The position numbers were made by a program, and so were the translations under genes. Shown in pieces: positions 18,493 to 26,500 of a DNA stretch of 64,000 nt. The notes beneath the pieces were generated by a model. It was not told where the DNA came from, ran no database searches, and saw only the letters and a program-made list of their open reading frames with translations. This stretch comes from Flavobacteriales bacterium (GTDB taxonomy: Bacteria > Bacteroidota > Bacteroidia > Flavobacteriales_F > PHOS-HE28): positions 927,756-991,755 of the forward strand of contig JADJQW010000003.1 of NCBI GenBank assembly GCA_016712535.1. The letters are read 5' to 3'. Within the stretch, counting starts at the first letter, position 1. Each line of letters begins with the position of its first letter.

Positions 18493-19809
18493 TCAGGCCA
18501 CCTTCCGCTTGGCCAGTTTCTGGCTCACGAGTTCGTACTGGGTGCCGGGGCCATCGAGCAAGTGGATATCGCAATCGAGCTGTCCGGCCAGGGTGTGGAT
18601 CAGGTCCATGCCCAAGCTGTTGGGCCGGTGGAAGCCATCGCGGCTCTTTAGCCCAACGCCGTCGTCGCCCACGCGCATGCGCAAGCCATCGGCCTCACTG
18701 CCATGCAGGTGGAAGGTGATGGTGCCGCTGTTGCGGCCTGGGAACGCGTATTTGAAGCTGTTGCTGATCACCTCATTCACCAGCAAGCCCAAAGGAACCA
18801 GTGTATCAACGGTGAGTGTCTTCACGCTGATGTCGATGTCCATGTTCAGCTTGACGTTCACCGAGTAGGCATACACGAGGTCGCGCACGAGGCTGTTCAG
18901 GTAGCCATCGACCGGGATGTTCGCGAGGTCCTTGGTGAGATAGGTCTGTTCATGCACCAGGGCCATTGCGCTCACACGGTTCACGCATTCGTTGAAGAGC
19001 TCGGTGGTCCGCGGGTCCTTCACCTGGTCCATTTGGAAACGGATCAGGCTCTTCACGATCTGAAGGTTGTTCTTCACGCGGTGGTGGATCTCCTTGATCA
19101 TCACCTCTTTCTCTTCCTTGCTGAGCATGGTTTCCCGCAGGTCGCGGTTGGCGCGTTCCACATTCTGCCTGGCGACCTCGAGCTGCTCGGCGCGCAAGCG
19201 GCTCTCGGCGAGCAACTGTCCCCGTGCACCAACGAGCCAGGCCATGGCCACGGCCAGCAGGCAAGCCGCGATCAGCAGGAGCTGGGCCTCTTGCCATTGG
19301 CGGCTGAGCGTGCCTGAATGCGCGCTCAATCCTTCCTCGTGCACCGCGCGGGCGTTCCGGTCGATGGCTTTCTGTGCACGGCCCATCATGATCTGGAACA
19401 CGGCCTCCACGGAGCGGGGGTCGGCGATGTGATCGCCGCGCAGCACGGCTTGCGCGTGCAATGAATCGGCTTGGACCAAGGGCGGCATCAGCTCGTTCGG
19501 AAGCCGCTCTACGCCCGGCAGGCCAGTGAATCCCTGAGCGATCGACCCGGCTTGGTCCCGGAAGCGCTGGAGGTCAATCGGCCAATGTCTTTGCGCGCTG
19601 CTCACATCCACACGGTGCACCACCCCGAGGCGATGCAGTTCGTCACTGAGCTTGCTAAGGGCATCGAGCAGGCGCACTTCCTGCGCGATGCGTGCCTGTA
19701 TCACGCGCGAGCGGGATACCAGGCTGATGCCGTAGCCAATGAAGAGAAGGGCGAGGATGCCGGCAGCCAAGGGCCATCGGCGCCAACCGGTCAGGAGTTT
19801 CAAATGCAT
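18493..19809 (-). CDS. membrane sensor histidine kinase (HisKA_2 type)
   Basis: 438 aa. Transmembrane segments at about 11-31 and 175-193 enclose a periplasmic sensing region of about 140 residues. A coiled stretch leads to the HisKA_2 motif 'EIHHRVKNNLQIVKSLIRFQ' (phospho-acceptor His 242), then an HATPase domain with N box 'LLVNEVISNSFKYAF', 'VGDDGVGL' and 'GMDLIHTLAGQL'. HisKA_2 kinases usually work with separately encoded response regulators. None is adjacent in the same operon, although two are encoded 3 kb away. Confidence 0.85.
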   Translation of the reverse strand: MHLKLLTGWRRWPLAAGILALLFIGYGISLVSRSRVIQARIAQEVRLLDALSKLSDELHRLGVVHRVDVSSAQRHWPIDLQRFRDQAGSIAQGFTGLPGVERLPNELMPPLVQADSLHAQAVLRGDHIADPRSVEAVFQIMMGRAQKAIDRNARAVHEEGLSAHSGTLSRQWQEAQLLLIAACLLAVAMAWLVGARGQLLAESRLRAEQLEVARQNVERANRDLRETMLSKEEKEVMIKEIHHRVKNNLQIVKSLIRFQMDQVKDPRTTELFNECVNRVSAMALVHEQTYLTKDLANIPVDGYLNSLVRDLVYAYSVNVKLNMDIDISVKTLTVDTLVPLGLLVNEVISNSFKYAFPGRNSGTITFHLHGSEADGLRMRVGDDGVGLKSRDGFHRPNSLGMDLIHTLAGQLDCDIHLLDGPGTQYELVSQKLAKRKVA

Positions 19810-19854
19810 GGGCCGCCTTTCAACGGCGGATGCGGATCCGGGTTGCGCCGGGGC

Positions 19855-20415
19855 TCACGGCTCCGCGTTCGCGCGCAGGCGGGCATCAAAGGCTTGGAGC
19901 AGCGCCAATACGCGTGCTTCGGCCACCGCCTTCACCTCGGCGTAGATCCGCCTGCCGGTATTGGCGCCGATGCCCTTCACGTTCTTGGCGGGCCGATCGC
20001 CCCGCAGCAGTAGCCCAAGGTGGATGCCCCCGCGTGCCGTGCCCCGGTTGCCCGTATGGGTCAATTCGCTCACCGTGACCCTGCATTCGCCGGCACGGGT
20101 TATCACCACCACGCGGTACTGGATCACGCCCATGGTCTCCTCGCGCAAGGCCAGCTTCTCCGACCGGTAATTCACGCGCGCCAGGCCTTCGATCACGCCT
20201 TGTTCACGGTCGGTCCGCAGGGTCTTCCCGGCGGGTTCCTTGCCGAAGGTCCAGGTCCAGGCATCGAGCGCCTTGTCGTGAAGGAGCAAAGCGTTCAGCG
20301 GAACAGTCACCGTCCGCGTGTAGGTGAGCGGCGGACTGTCGCCCATGGCAGCAACTTGGCCGGCCACTGCCGCTGGCAAGGCCAAACCCAGGAAGATGAG
20401 GCAGCGCGGGGACAC
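19855..20415 (-). CDS. secreted protein, DUF4468-like
   Basis: 186 aa with a signal peptide (about 1-18). The pattern 'YTRTVTVPLNALLLHDKALD', a conserved aromatic 'AWTW', 'DREQGVIEGLARVNYR' and 'IQYRVVVITRAGECRVTVSE' resembles the Bacteroidota DUF4468 TBP-like fold domain. The C-terminal part is helical and basic. Function is unknown. It lies 45 bp upstream of the sensor kinase on the same strand. Confidence 0.55.
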   Translation of the reverse strand: MSPRCLIFLGLALPAAVAGQVAAMGDSPPLTYTRTVTVPLNALLLHDKALDAWTWTFGKEPAGKTLRTDREQGVIEGLARVNYRSEKLALREETMGVIQYRVVVITRAGECRVTVSELTHTGNRGTARGGIHLGLLLRGDRPAKNVKGIGANTGRRIYAEVKAVAEARVLALLQAFDARLRANAEP

Positions 20416-20447
20416 GGTGGCAAGTTAGCCCCGGCCCGTCGCGGGCC

Positions 20448-20455
20448 TACATTTG
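20448..20455 (+). promoter_or_regulatory. -7 element (TACATTTG) upstream of the NYN gene
   Basis: Exact TAnnTTTG match, 21 bases before the ATG. The same TACATTTGGC string occurs before ilvE. Confidence 0.5.
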
Positions 20456-20476
20456 GCGACCTTATTCCGATCAAAC

Positions 20477-21397
20477 ATGAGCAAGCAAGGAAGCACCGCC
20501 CTGAAGGTGGGCGTATTCTACGACGGGAGCTATTTCACCCACGTGAGCAACTACTACAATTACGTGCACGCGCAGCGGCGCAGGCTTCACATCGGCGGGG
20601 TGCACGAGTTCATCAAGCATAGCCTTGCGGAACGGGAGGATACCCGCCCCAGCCTCTGCCACATCATAGACGCGCACTTCTTCCGTGGCCGCTTCAGCGC
20701 TCGCGATGCCATGGAGAAGACCAACCAGCTCTACTACGACCGGGTTTTCGACGATGTGCTCATGTACAACGGCGTCCAAACGCACTACCTGCCGGTGAAG
20801 GACCTCATGGGCCGCAAGCGCGAGAAGGGCATCGATGTGCTGATGGCGCTCGAGACCTATGAGCTCTGCATGCTCAAGCGTTTCGATGTGGCCGTGATCA
20901 TCGCCAGCGATAGCGATCATGTGCCCTTGGTGCGCAAGCTGCATGCTTTGGGCTGCAAGACCATGCTGCTGGGCTGGGACTTCGAGTTCGCTGACCAGGA
21001 GACCGGCGAACTGCAGACCACGAAGACGAGCACTGACCTCTGGAATGAGGTGAGCTACCCCATGCCCATGCACGACTTGATCGAGGAAGGGCTGAAGGAG
21101 GATGATGAGGTGGTGCGGGACATGTTCGTGACGCGCGATGCCCGCGACGCCGAGCCCGACGTTGAGCGTCCGGCCCCTACCTTGGTGGATGAGGAGCGTC
21201 ATCGCAGCGCGATCATGAGCCTGATGAACGGCTACGGATTCATCCGCTACCCGGACAACAACCTCTTCTTCCGCCATGACGACCTCCAAGGCATCACCTT
21301 CGAGGAGTTGTCGGTGAGCGATGAGGTTGAATTCAATGTGGCCATCAATCACCGCGGCCAGCGCGTGGCGAAGAACATCACGTGGCCGGCGGAATAG
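20477..21397 (+). CDS. NYN-domain (PIN-like) ribonuclease-type protein with C-terminal cold-shock-like domain
   Basis: 306 aa. Residues about 8-165 form a NYN/LabA-like domain: 'VGVFYDGSYF' (Asp 16), 'KGIDVLMALETYEL' (Asp 120) and 'DVAVIIASDSDHVPLV' (Asp 145, Asp 147) supply the acidic metal site of PIN-like RNases. Residues about 246-303 ('MNGYGFIRYPDNNLFFRHDD' then 'LQG' and 'GQRVAKNI') read like a cold-shock/S1-type OB fold. The combination suggests an RNA-binding, RNA-cutting enzyme. The ATG at 20477 is used because the promoter element lies inside the longer frame. Confidence 0.75.
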   Translation: MSKQGSTALKVGVFYDGSYFTHVSNYYNYVHAQRRRLHIGGVHEFIKHSLAEREDTRPSLCHIIDAHFFRGRFSARDAMEKTNQLYYDRVFDDVLMYNGVQTHYLPVKDLMGRKREKGIDVLMALETYELCMLKRFDVAVIIASDSDHVPLVRKLHALGCKTMLLGWDFEFADQETGELQTTKTSTDLWNEVSYPMPMHDLIEEGLKEDDEVVRDMFVTRDARDAEPDVERPAPTLVDEERHRSAIMSLMNGYGFIRYPDNNLFFRHDDLQGITFEELSVSDEVEFNVAINHRGQRVAKNITWPAE

Positions 21398-21406
21398 GCA
21401 GCCTGA

Positions 21407-22090
21407 TCAAGCCAACGGCAGCCGCAGGGTGAAGGCGCTGCCTTGATCAGCGCCATTGCTCGATGCCGTCAGCTCGCCGCCGTGAGCTTCAGCCCATTGC
21501 TTGGCACGGGCCAGGGTTGAGCGCCCTTGGGCCTCGCCGGCGGTTGATCTTCCTTTCAGGAGTGCATAGCGCGTGAACACATGAAGGAGGTCATCGGCGT
21601 CAAGGCCGATGCCTTTATCAGTTACGGTGATCTCGGCCATGCCATTCGCCTTCCGAAGGCGGATGGAGATGGAGTGCCCGGCATCGCTGAATTTCGACGC
21701 GTTGCTCAGTAGCGCGCAGACCAGATCCTCGAGGAGGCGGGCATCTCCTTGGGCCAAGAGTCCGGATTCGACCGATTGCTCCACCGCTTGCTGCTTGCGC
21801 GCGAAACGGTGCTGTTGGGCGTCGATGGCGCGGCCAATGCACGCAGCGAGGTCGACGGGCTGTTTCGCCATCAGCTTCGGGCTTCGGTCAACCATGAAAT
21901 CGTCGAGGAGCTCCTCCGTGGCCCGCAACGCCTTGAAGCACTGCTGCTCAGCGAAGTCGAGCAGGTCAGCATGCTCACGCGCTGCAGGTTCAGTGAATTG
22001 AGCCAGCACCTGCCGAATCGCGCCGAGGCGGTTGCGCAGGTCGTGCGCGAAACGGTGCAGGCGCTCGGCTTGCTCTGGCGATGCCTTCAT
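21407..22090 (-). CDS. small cytosolic sensor histidine kinase
   Basis: 227 aa without a membrane segment or recognisable sensor domain. The H-box 'FAHDLRNRLGAI' (His 15) starts almost at the N-terminus, followed by 'LVCALLSNASKFSDAGHSIS' (N box), 'VTDKGIGLDADDLLHVFTRY' (G1/F) and 'STLARAKQWAEAHGGELTA' (G2). It is the last gene of a minus-strand trio with two receiver-only regulators, so input may come from partner proteins rather than a sensor domain. Confidence 0.85.
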   Translation of the reverse strand: MKASPEQAERLHRFAHDLRNRLGAIRQVLAQFTEPAAREHADLLDFAEQQCFKALRATEELLDDFMVDRSPKLMAKQPVDLAACIGRAIDAQQHRFARKQQAVEQSVESGLLAQGDARLLEDLVCALLSNASKFSDAGHSISIRLRKANGMAEITVTDKGIGLDADDLLHVFTRYALLKGRSTAGEAQGRSTLARAKQWAEAHGGELTASSNGADQGSAFTLRLPLA

Positions 22091-22099
22091 GGCCTTCGC

Positions 22100-22468
22100 T
22101 TATTCGCGGGCGAACCGCTGGAGCATGTCCTCCAGGCTGTCGCTGTTGATGGGCTTCGGCAGGTAATGGCAGCCCTTGAGCGCGCGGATGGCCTCCACCA
22201 CTTCAGGCTTCGTGCTGGCGGTGAGGAAGAGGATGGGGATCGGAACGGGGTCACTGGCATGGATCTCTTGCGCCAGTTCGAGCCCGGTCTTGGGGCCTTT
22301 GAGGTACACGTCCATGATGATGAGGTCAGGGCGCTCCGTGCGGAGGAGCGCCTCAGCCTCTTCGGCGCTCTTAGCGGTGCCGGTGACCTCAAAGCCCATG
22401 CGCTCCATCTGGAGGCGGTAGCTGAACGAGATGATGGCCTCGTCCTCGATGATCAGGATCTTCTTCAT
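22100..22468 (-). CDS. receiver-only response regulator
   Basis: 122 aa from the ATG that opens 'MKKILIIEDE'. CheY-like receiver: acidic pair at 9-10, phospho-acceptor Asp 53 in 'LIIMDVYL', switch residue in 'FLTAS', Lys 105 in 'LPKPI'. No output domain, so it probably acts by protein-protein contact or phosphotransfer. Nine bases separate it from the kinase gene downstream. Confidence 0.88.
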   Translation of the reverse strand: MKKILIIEDEAIISFSYRLQMERMGFEVTGTAKSAEEAEALLRTERPDLIIMDVYLKGPKTGLELAQEIHASDPVPIPILFLTASTKPEVVEAIRALKGCHYLPKPINSDSLEDMLQRFARE

Positions 22469-22503
22469 GGTTGGTCCGTGGGAGAGGTTAATGGCGACCA
22501 ACT

Positions 22504-22926
22504 TCACTTCCGCCCGGCCCGGCGATCGGCTAATACGCGCTCGAAGCTATCCACCGAGAGCGCCTTCTCGACATAGCCCATCACGCTGCGGTAGGAAAGC
22601 GCGCGCTCCAGGTCGCTGGGCCGGTTGCTGCTGCTGAACATCACCACGCTGGTGAGCTCATTGGGGAGCAGGCCCTCGGATTCGCAGGCGGCAAGGAACT
22701 CGAATCCGCTAACGGCTGGCATGTTGATGTCAACGAAGAGCAGGTCAGGCAGGTCGTGGCCGGCGCGGAAATGCGCCAGGGCCTCCGCTGCGCTCGTGTA
22801 GCAGGTGACTCGGCCGGAGAAGCCGGCCTTCTTCAGCACCAGCTTCGTCACGAAGTTGCAATCGTCCTCATCGTCCACCACGATGATGTGGCGGACCTCG
22901 GTCTGCTGAAGGGTCCCTTGGGTCAT
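22504..22926 (-). CDS. receiver-only response regulator
   Basis: 140 aa from the ATG giving 'MTQGTLQQTEVRHIIVVDDE'. Receiver domain with acidic residues 18-19, phospho-acceptor Asp 66 in 'LLFVDINMP', 'VVMFSSS' switch strand and Lys 121 in 'YVEKAL'. No output domain. First gene of the trio regulator-regulator-kinase. Confidence 0.87.
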   Translation of the reverse strand: MTQGTLQQTEVRHIIVVDDEDDCNFVTKLVLKKAGFSGRVTCYTSAAEALAHFRAGHDLPDLLFVDINMPAVSGFEFLAACESEGLLPNELTSVVMFSSSNRPSDLERALSYRSVMGYVEKALSVDSFERVLADRRAGRK

Positions 22927-23034
22927 CCGCGATGGTCGTTGAGGCGCTTCAAACGATTGTCTTCGGCGAAAGTTCCTGCCGGATCGAACCAGCGAAGGCG
23001 TTGCGGGTACCGCATCCCTGAAACACGCCCGCAT

Positions 23035-23922
23035 ATGACCGCCGTGATCCAGCACCTCCGCCGCGATGCGCGCCATTTCCAGATCCTCTTCCTATCGGCC
23101 TTCCTCGCATACGGCATCGCGGTGCTGCAGTGGGATGCCGAGTGGCGGCGCTACCTGATCCTCTTGGGCACTTGCCTCGCGGCGCAAGCGTTCTTCATCC
23201 GTTGGAAGAAGCTGCCTTGGCATTCGGTCAAGAGCGCAATGGTGACCGGCTTGGGCATGAGCCTGCTGCTGAAGGCCGGGTCGCCGTGGGTGCTGGTGCT
23301 TGGCGCATCCGTGGCCATCGCGAGCAAGTTCTTGCTCCGGATCGATGGCAAGCATGTTTTCAATCCCGGCAACCTGGGCATCGCGGCAGCCGTGCTGCTC
23401 ACAGGCGATGCGTGGGTGAGCCCAGGGCAATGGGGGAGCGGAGCCGCGCTGGTCTTCCTGGTGGGCGCTGCCGGCTGCATGGTGGTGCTGCGGGTCGGGC
23501 GCATTGATACGAGCCTCGCATTCCTCTTGGCCTTCGCTGCCCTGGATTTCGCGCGCCAGGTGCTCTACCTCGGTTGGGAACCCGATGTATGGCTGCACCG
23601 CATGAGCAACGGGTCCCTGCTGCTCTTCACCTTCTTCATGATCACCGATCCGATGACCACGCCCAAAGCACAGGGCGCTCGCATCGGCTGGAGCCTCGCT
23701 ATCGCCTTGCTCGCTTTCCTGCTCGGCTGGAAGTGGTGGGTGAATGCCACGCCGATCTGGGCATTGCTGATCATCAGCGCGTTCACCCCTTTGCTCGATC
23801 GGATTTGGAAAGGAGAGGTGTTCCGGTGGGTTGGGCATGCGGAAAGCGCCCCAACCGGGGCAGCCGCACCTGCGATCCACCAGATCGCCCCAACGGTTGC
23901 CACAGATCGAACCGCCCCCTGA
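23035..23922 (+). CDS. RnfD/NqrB-like integral membrane protein
   Basis: 295 aa from the ATG at 'MTAVIQHLRR'. About eight to ten hydrophobic segments. The motif 'HVFNPGNLGIAAAVLLTGDA' corresponds to the conserved region of RnfD/NqrB membrane subunits, and 'MITDPMTTPKAQGARI' fits the flavin-attachment loop region, where the family carries covalently bound FMN on a Thr. The other Rnf/Nqr subunits are absent here; instead a DUF2330 gene follows 17 bp downstream. Electron-transfer role is inferred. Confidence 0.7.
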   Translation: MTAVIQHLRRDARHFQILFLSAFLAYGIAVLQWDAEWRRYLILLGTCLAAQAFFIRWKKLPWHSVKSAMVTGLGMSLLLKAGSPWVLVLGASVAIASKFLLRIDGKHVFNPGNLGIAAAVLLTGDAWVSPGQWGSGAALVFLVGAAGCMVVLRVGRIDTSLAFLLAFAALDFARQVLYLGWEPDVWLHRMSNGSLLLFTFFMITDPMTTPKAQGARIGWSLAIALLAFLLGWKWWVNATPIWALLIISAFTPLLDRIWKGEVFRWVGHAESAPTGAAAPAIHQIAPTVATDRTAP

Positions 23923-23939
23923 TTGAAAACGAGAACCCA

Positions 23940-25373
23940 ATGAACATGCGCCACGCATTCCTCCCCATCCTCGCGCTGCTTGCGCACCAAGCCTCCGCCT
24001 TCTGCGGCTTCTATGTGGCCAAGGCCGATGCCACGCTCTTCAACGACCGCAGCGAGGTGATCCTCGTCCGCGACGGCCAGCGCACCATCCTCACCATGAG
24101 CAATGACTTCAAGGGCGACGTGAAGGACTTCGCCATGGTGGTGCCCGTGCCCACGGTGCTGCTGCGCGACGACATCAAGGTGGTGGAGCGCCGCGTGTTC
24201 GATGCGCTCGATGCCTATAGCGCGCCGCGGCTGGTGGAGTATTACGATGAGAATCCCTGCCGGCGCTGGCTATTCAGCAATGCAGACATGCAGGAGAGCG
24301 TGGCGGCTACGAGGTCCGCCATGGCCATGAAGCAAGAAGAGCGGGAAGCCAGGGACAAAGGCGTCACCATTGAGGCGCGTTACACGGTAGGGGAGTATGA
24401 CATCCTGATCCTGAGCGCGAAGGAGAGCGTGGGCTTGAAGGATTGGTTGATCGAGAACGGGTACAAGATCCCCCAGACGGCGCACGAGGTGCTCGATCCC
24501 TACATCAAGAGCAACCTGAAGTTCTTCGTGGTGAAAGTGAACCTGAAGGAACTCCAGGCATCGGGCTACAGCACTTTGCGGCCGATCCAGATCCGGTACG
24601 AGAGCCATAAGTTCATGCTGCCCATCCGATTGGGCATGGCCAACAGCAACGGCTCGCAGGACATGATCGTGCATGCCTTCACCCGCACCGGCCGTGTGGA
24701 GTGCGTGAACTACCGAACGGTGAAAGTGCCTACCGACCGCAACATCCCGCTCTTCGCCAAGCCACGATTCGGGCCGTTCTACAAGGACTTGTTCGCGCGG
24801 GCGCATCGCCGTGAGGGACGCAACACGGTCTTCCTTGAGTACGCCTGGAACGTGACGCCCAGCTTCAGCGGGATGAAGTGCGATCCCTGCGTCGGTCCGC
24901 CGCCCATGCCGCGCGAGTTCGCTGAAGCTGGCGCCTCTTGGAGCCAGCAAGGCGCGCCAACCTTCTACACGCGCCTGCATGTGCGCTATTCGCGCGATCG
25001 CTTTCCGCAGGACCTGGTCTTCCAGGTAACGCCCAATACGGAGCACTTCCAAGCGCGCTACATCCTCACGCACCCGGCCCAAGGCGATCTTACCTGCTCC
25101 GAAGGGCAGGATTACCTGGAGCAGCTCTACTACCGTCGCCATCGTGAATTGGAAGAGCTGAACGCGCTCACCGGCTGGAACGTGGACAAGCACCGTGATT
25201 ACGCCGATGAAGTGAAGCGGCGCATGAGCCCTGAACGACGCAATACGGTGGCGCCTCCAGTGCCCTTCCGTGGCCCGGGCGGGATGGGCGGTCCTTGGAT
25301 GCTCGTTGCACTTGCGGCCTTTGCCTTTGCATTGGTGGAGCTCGTTCACCGCAGTCGTTTACGGCCGGCTTAG
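23940..25373 (+). CDS. DUF2330 domain-containing secreted/membrane protein
   Basis: 477 aa. Signal peptide ending near 'LLAHQASAFC' and the DUF2330 hallmark 'CGFYVAKADATLFNDRSEVI' immediately after it, then 'DFAMVVPVPTVL'. The domain covers most of the protein. A hydrophobic segment close to the C-terminus ('MLVALAAFAFALVELV') anchors it. The upstream RnfD-like gene is close enough (17 bp) to be co-transcribed, a pairing that suggests a shared redox or envelope role. DUF2330 function is unknown. Confidence 0.75.
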   Translation: MNMRHAFLPILALLAHQASAFCGFYVAKADATLFNDRSEVILVRDGQRTILTMSNDFKGDVKDFAMVVPVPTVLLRDDIKVVERRVFDALDAYSAPRLVEYYDENPCRRWLFSNADMQESVAATRSAMAMKQEEREARDKGVTIEARYTVGEYDILILSAKESVGLKDWLIENGYKIPQTAHEVLDPYIKSNLKFFVVKVNLKELQASGYSTLRPIQIRYESHKFMLPIRLGMANSNGSQDMIVHAFTRTGRVECVNYRTVKVPTDRNIPLFAKPRFGPFYKDLFARAHRREGRNTVFLEYAWNVTPSFSGMKCDPCVGPPPMPREFAEAGASWSQQGAPTFYTRLHVRYSRDRFPQDLVFQVTPNTEHFQARYILTHPAQGDLTCSEGQDYLEQLYYRRHRELEELNALTGWNVDKHRDYADEVKRRMSPERRNTVAPPVPFRGPGGMGGPWMLVALAAFAFALVELVHRSRLRPA

Positions 25374-25451
25374 CACGATGCGGCGCGGCACTGACGAACG
25401 TCAATGCGTCCGCATCCCATCCGGGTACCTTCGGACCGAAACGCACACCAC

Positions 25452-25910
25452 ATGGACCGCATCGACATCAAGCGCGCTGTGCTGCAAGCCGCGCGAAGCC
25501 ACATGGAAAGAAGCGCCAACGAGTTGAGGGTGCGGATCGAGGAGTTGAAGTCCGTGACCATCGGCGACGACAATGCCGAGACCGCCAGCCAGACCGAGAG
25601 CACGCGCGGCAGTGATGTGGACCTGATGAATTCGCTCGGTGCCCAGTATGAGCACATGCTCCAGGACCTCGACCGGCTCGGCATCGTCGCGCCCGATGCC
25701 CTAATGGACACGGTGCAATTCGGCGCGGTGGTGCATACTGATCAGCGCAACCTGCTCATCGGGTTCAGCATCGAGGAATTCGAGGCGGCAGGGAGGCAAT
25801 ACCTGGGCGTCACGCCGAAAGCGCCGCTCGTGCAAGCGCTCTACGGGCGCAAGGCCGGCGAGAGCGCTGTGGTGAACGGCATTCGATACGCGGTGCTGGA
25901 GATCTGCTGA
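25452..25910 (+). CDS. GreA/GreB C-terminal-like protein
   Basis: 152 aa. N-terminal helical region (about 1-60, 'LQAARSHMERSANELRVRIE' type) followed by a small FKBP-like beta domain with 'VQFGAVVHTDQRNLLIGFSI', 'YLGVTPKAPLVQALYGRKAG' and 'ESAVVNGIRYAVLEI'. This layout mimics GreA-type secondary-channel factors, and homologues in Bacteroidota are sometimes mislabelled '3-oxoacyl-ACP synthase'. The GreA acidic tip is not clearly present. Effect on RNA polymerase is inference. Confidence 0.6.
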   Translation: MDRIDIKRAVLQAARSHMERSANELRVRIEELKSVTIGDDNAETASQTESTRGSDVDLMNSLGAQYEHMLQDLDRLGIVAPDALMDTVQFGAVVHTDQRNLLIGFSIEEFEAAGRQYLGVTPKAPLVQALYGRKAGESAVVNGIRYAVLEIC

Positions 25911-25945
25911 GCCGCGCTTTCTTTGGCGGAAACATCCCGTCAAGC

Positions 25946-26485
25946 ATGGAACTCTACGAAATCGCGGTCGGCGCGCGCGTGAAGCACCCCACCATGGGCG
26001 TGGGCGTGGTGTACGACCTGGATCCGCGCACGGTGCACGTCTTCTTCCGGGAGCACGGCGAGCAGCCTGTGAGCCGGAGCTTCGATGGCCTGGTGACCAT
26101 TGCGCCCGGCGTTGAGATCGGCCAGGAGCCGCTGGACCTCGATGCGGTGCGGGACTGCCTGAAAGAGGTTCTCGAGGAGATGCAGCAGCCGCAGCGTCCG
26201 GTGGACATTTCACGGCGCTATGACGGCGGAACGCTGGTGCTGAAGCCGAAGGACACGGGCCTGCTGGCCAAGGAGCTGCCCATCGACGACTTCTTCCACA
26301 AGATCGTGATGATCCGTGACCGCTTCCGTGTGCTGGAGCAGAAGATCAACGCGCACGAAAAGCTCAGCGAGGCTGAAAAGGTGGAACTGCAGCAGTACAT
26401 CACACGCTGCTACGGCTCGCTCACCACCTTCAACATCCTCTTTGAGGAGAAGGAGGACCACTTCGTGGGCCAGAAGGGGGACTAG
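25946..26485 (+). CDS. conserved hypothetical protein
   Basis: 179 aa, soluble. N-terminal beta-rich part 'GARVKHPTMGVGVVYDLDPR' followed by 'TVHVFFREHGEQ' has the look of a small SH3/KOW-like or CarD-like barrel ('G..V.h...G.G.V'); the C-terminal 60 residues are helical and charged. No family is recognised with certainty. It follows the GreA/B-like gene by 35 bp, so the two may be co-expressed. Confidence 0.6.
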   Translation: MELYEIAVGARVKHPTMGVGVVYDLDPRTVHVFFREHGEQPVSRSFDGLVTIAPGVEIGQEPLDLDAVRDCLKEVLEEMQQPQRPVDISRRYDGGTLVLKPKDTGLLAKELPIDDFFHKIVMIRDRFRVLEQKINAHEKLSEAEKVELQQYITRCYGSLTTFNILFEEKEDHFVGQKGD

Positions 26486-26500
26486 TGCCCGTTCCGCGCT

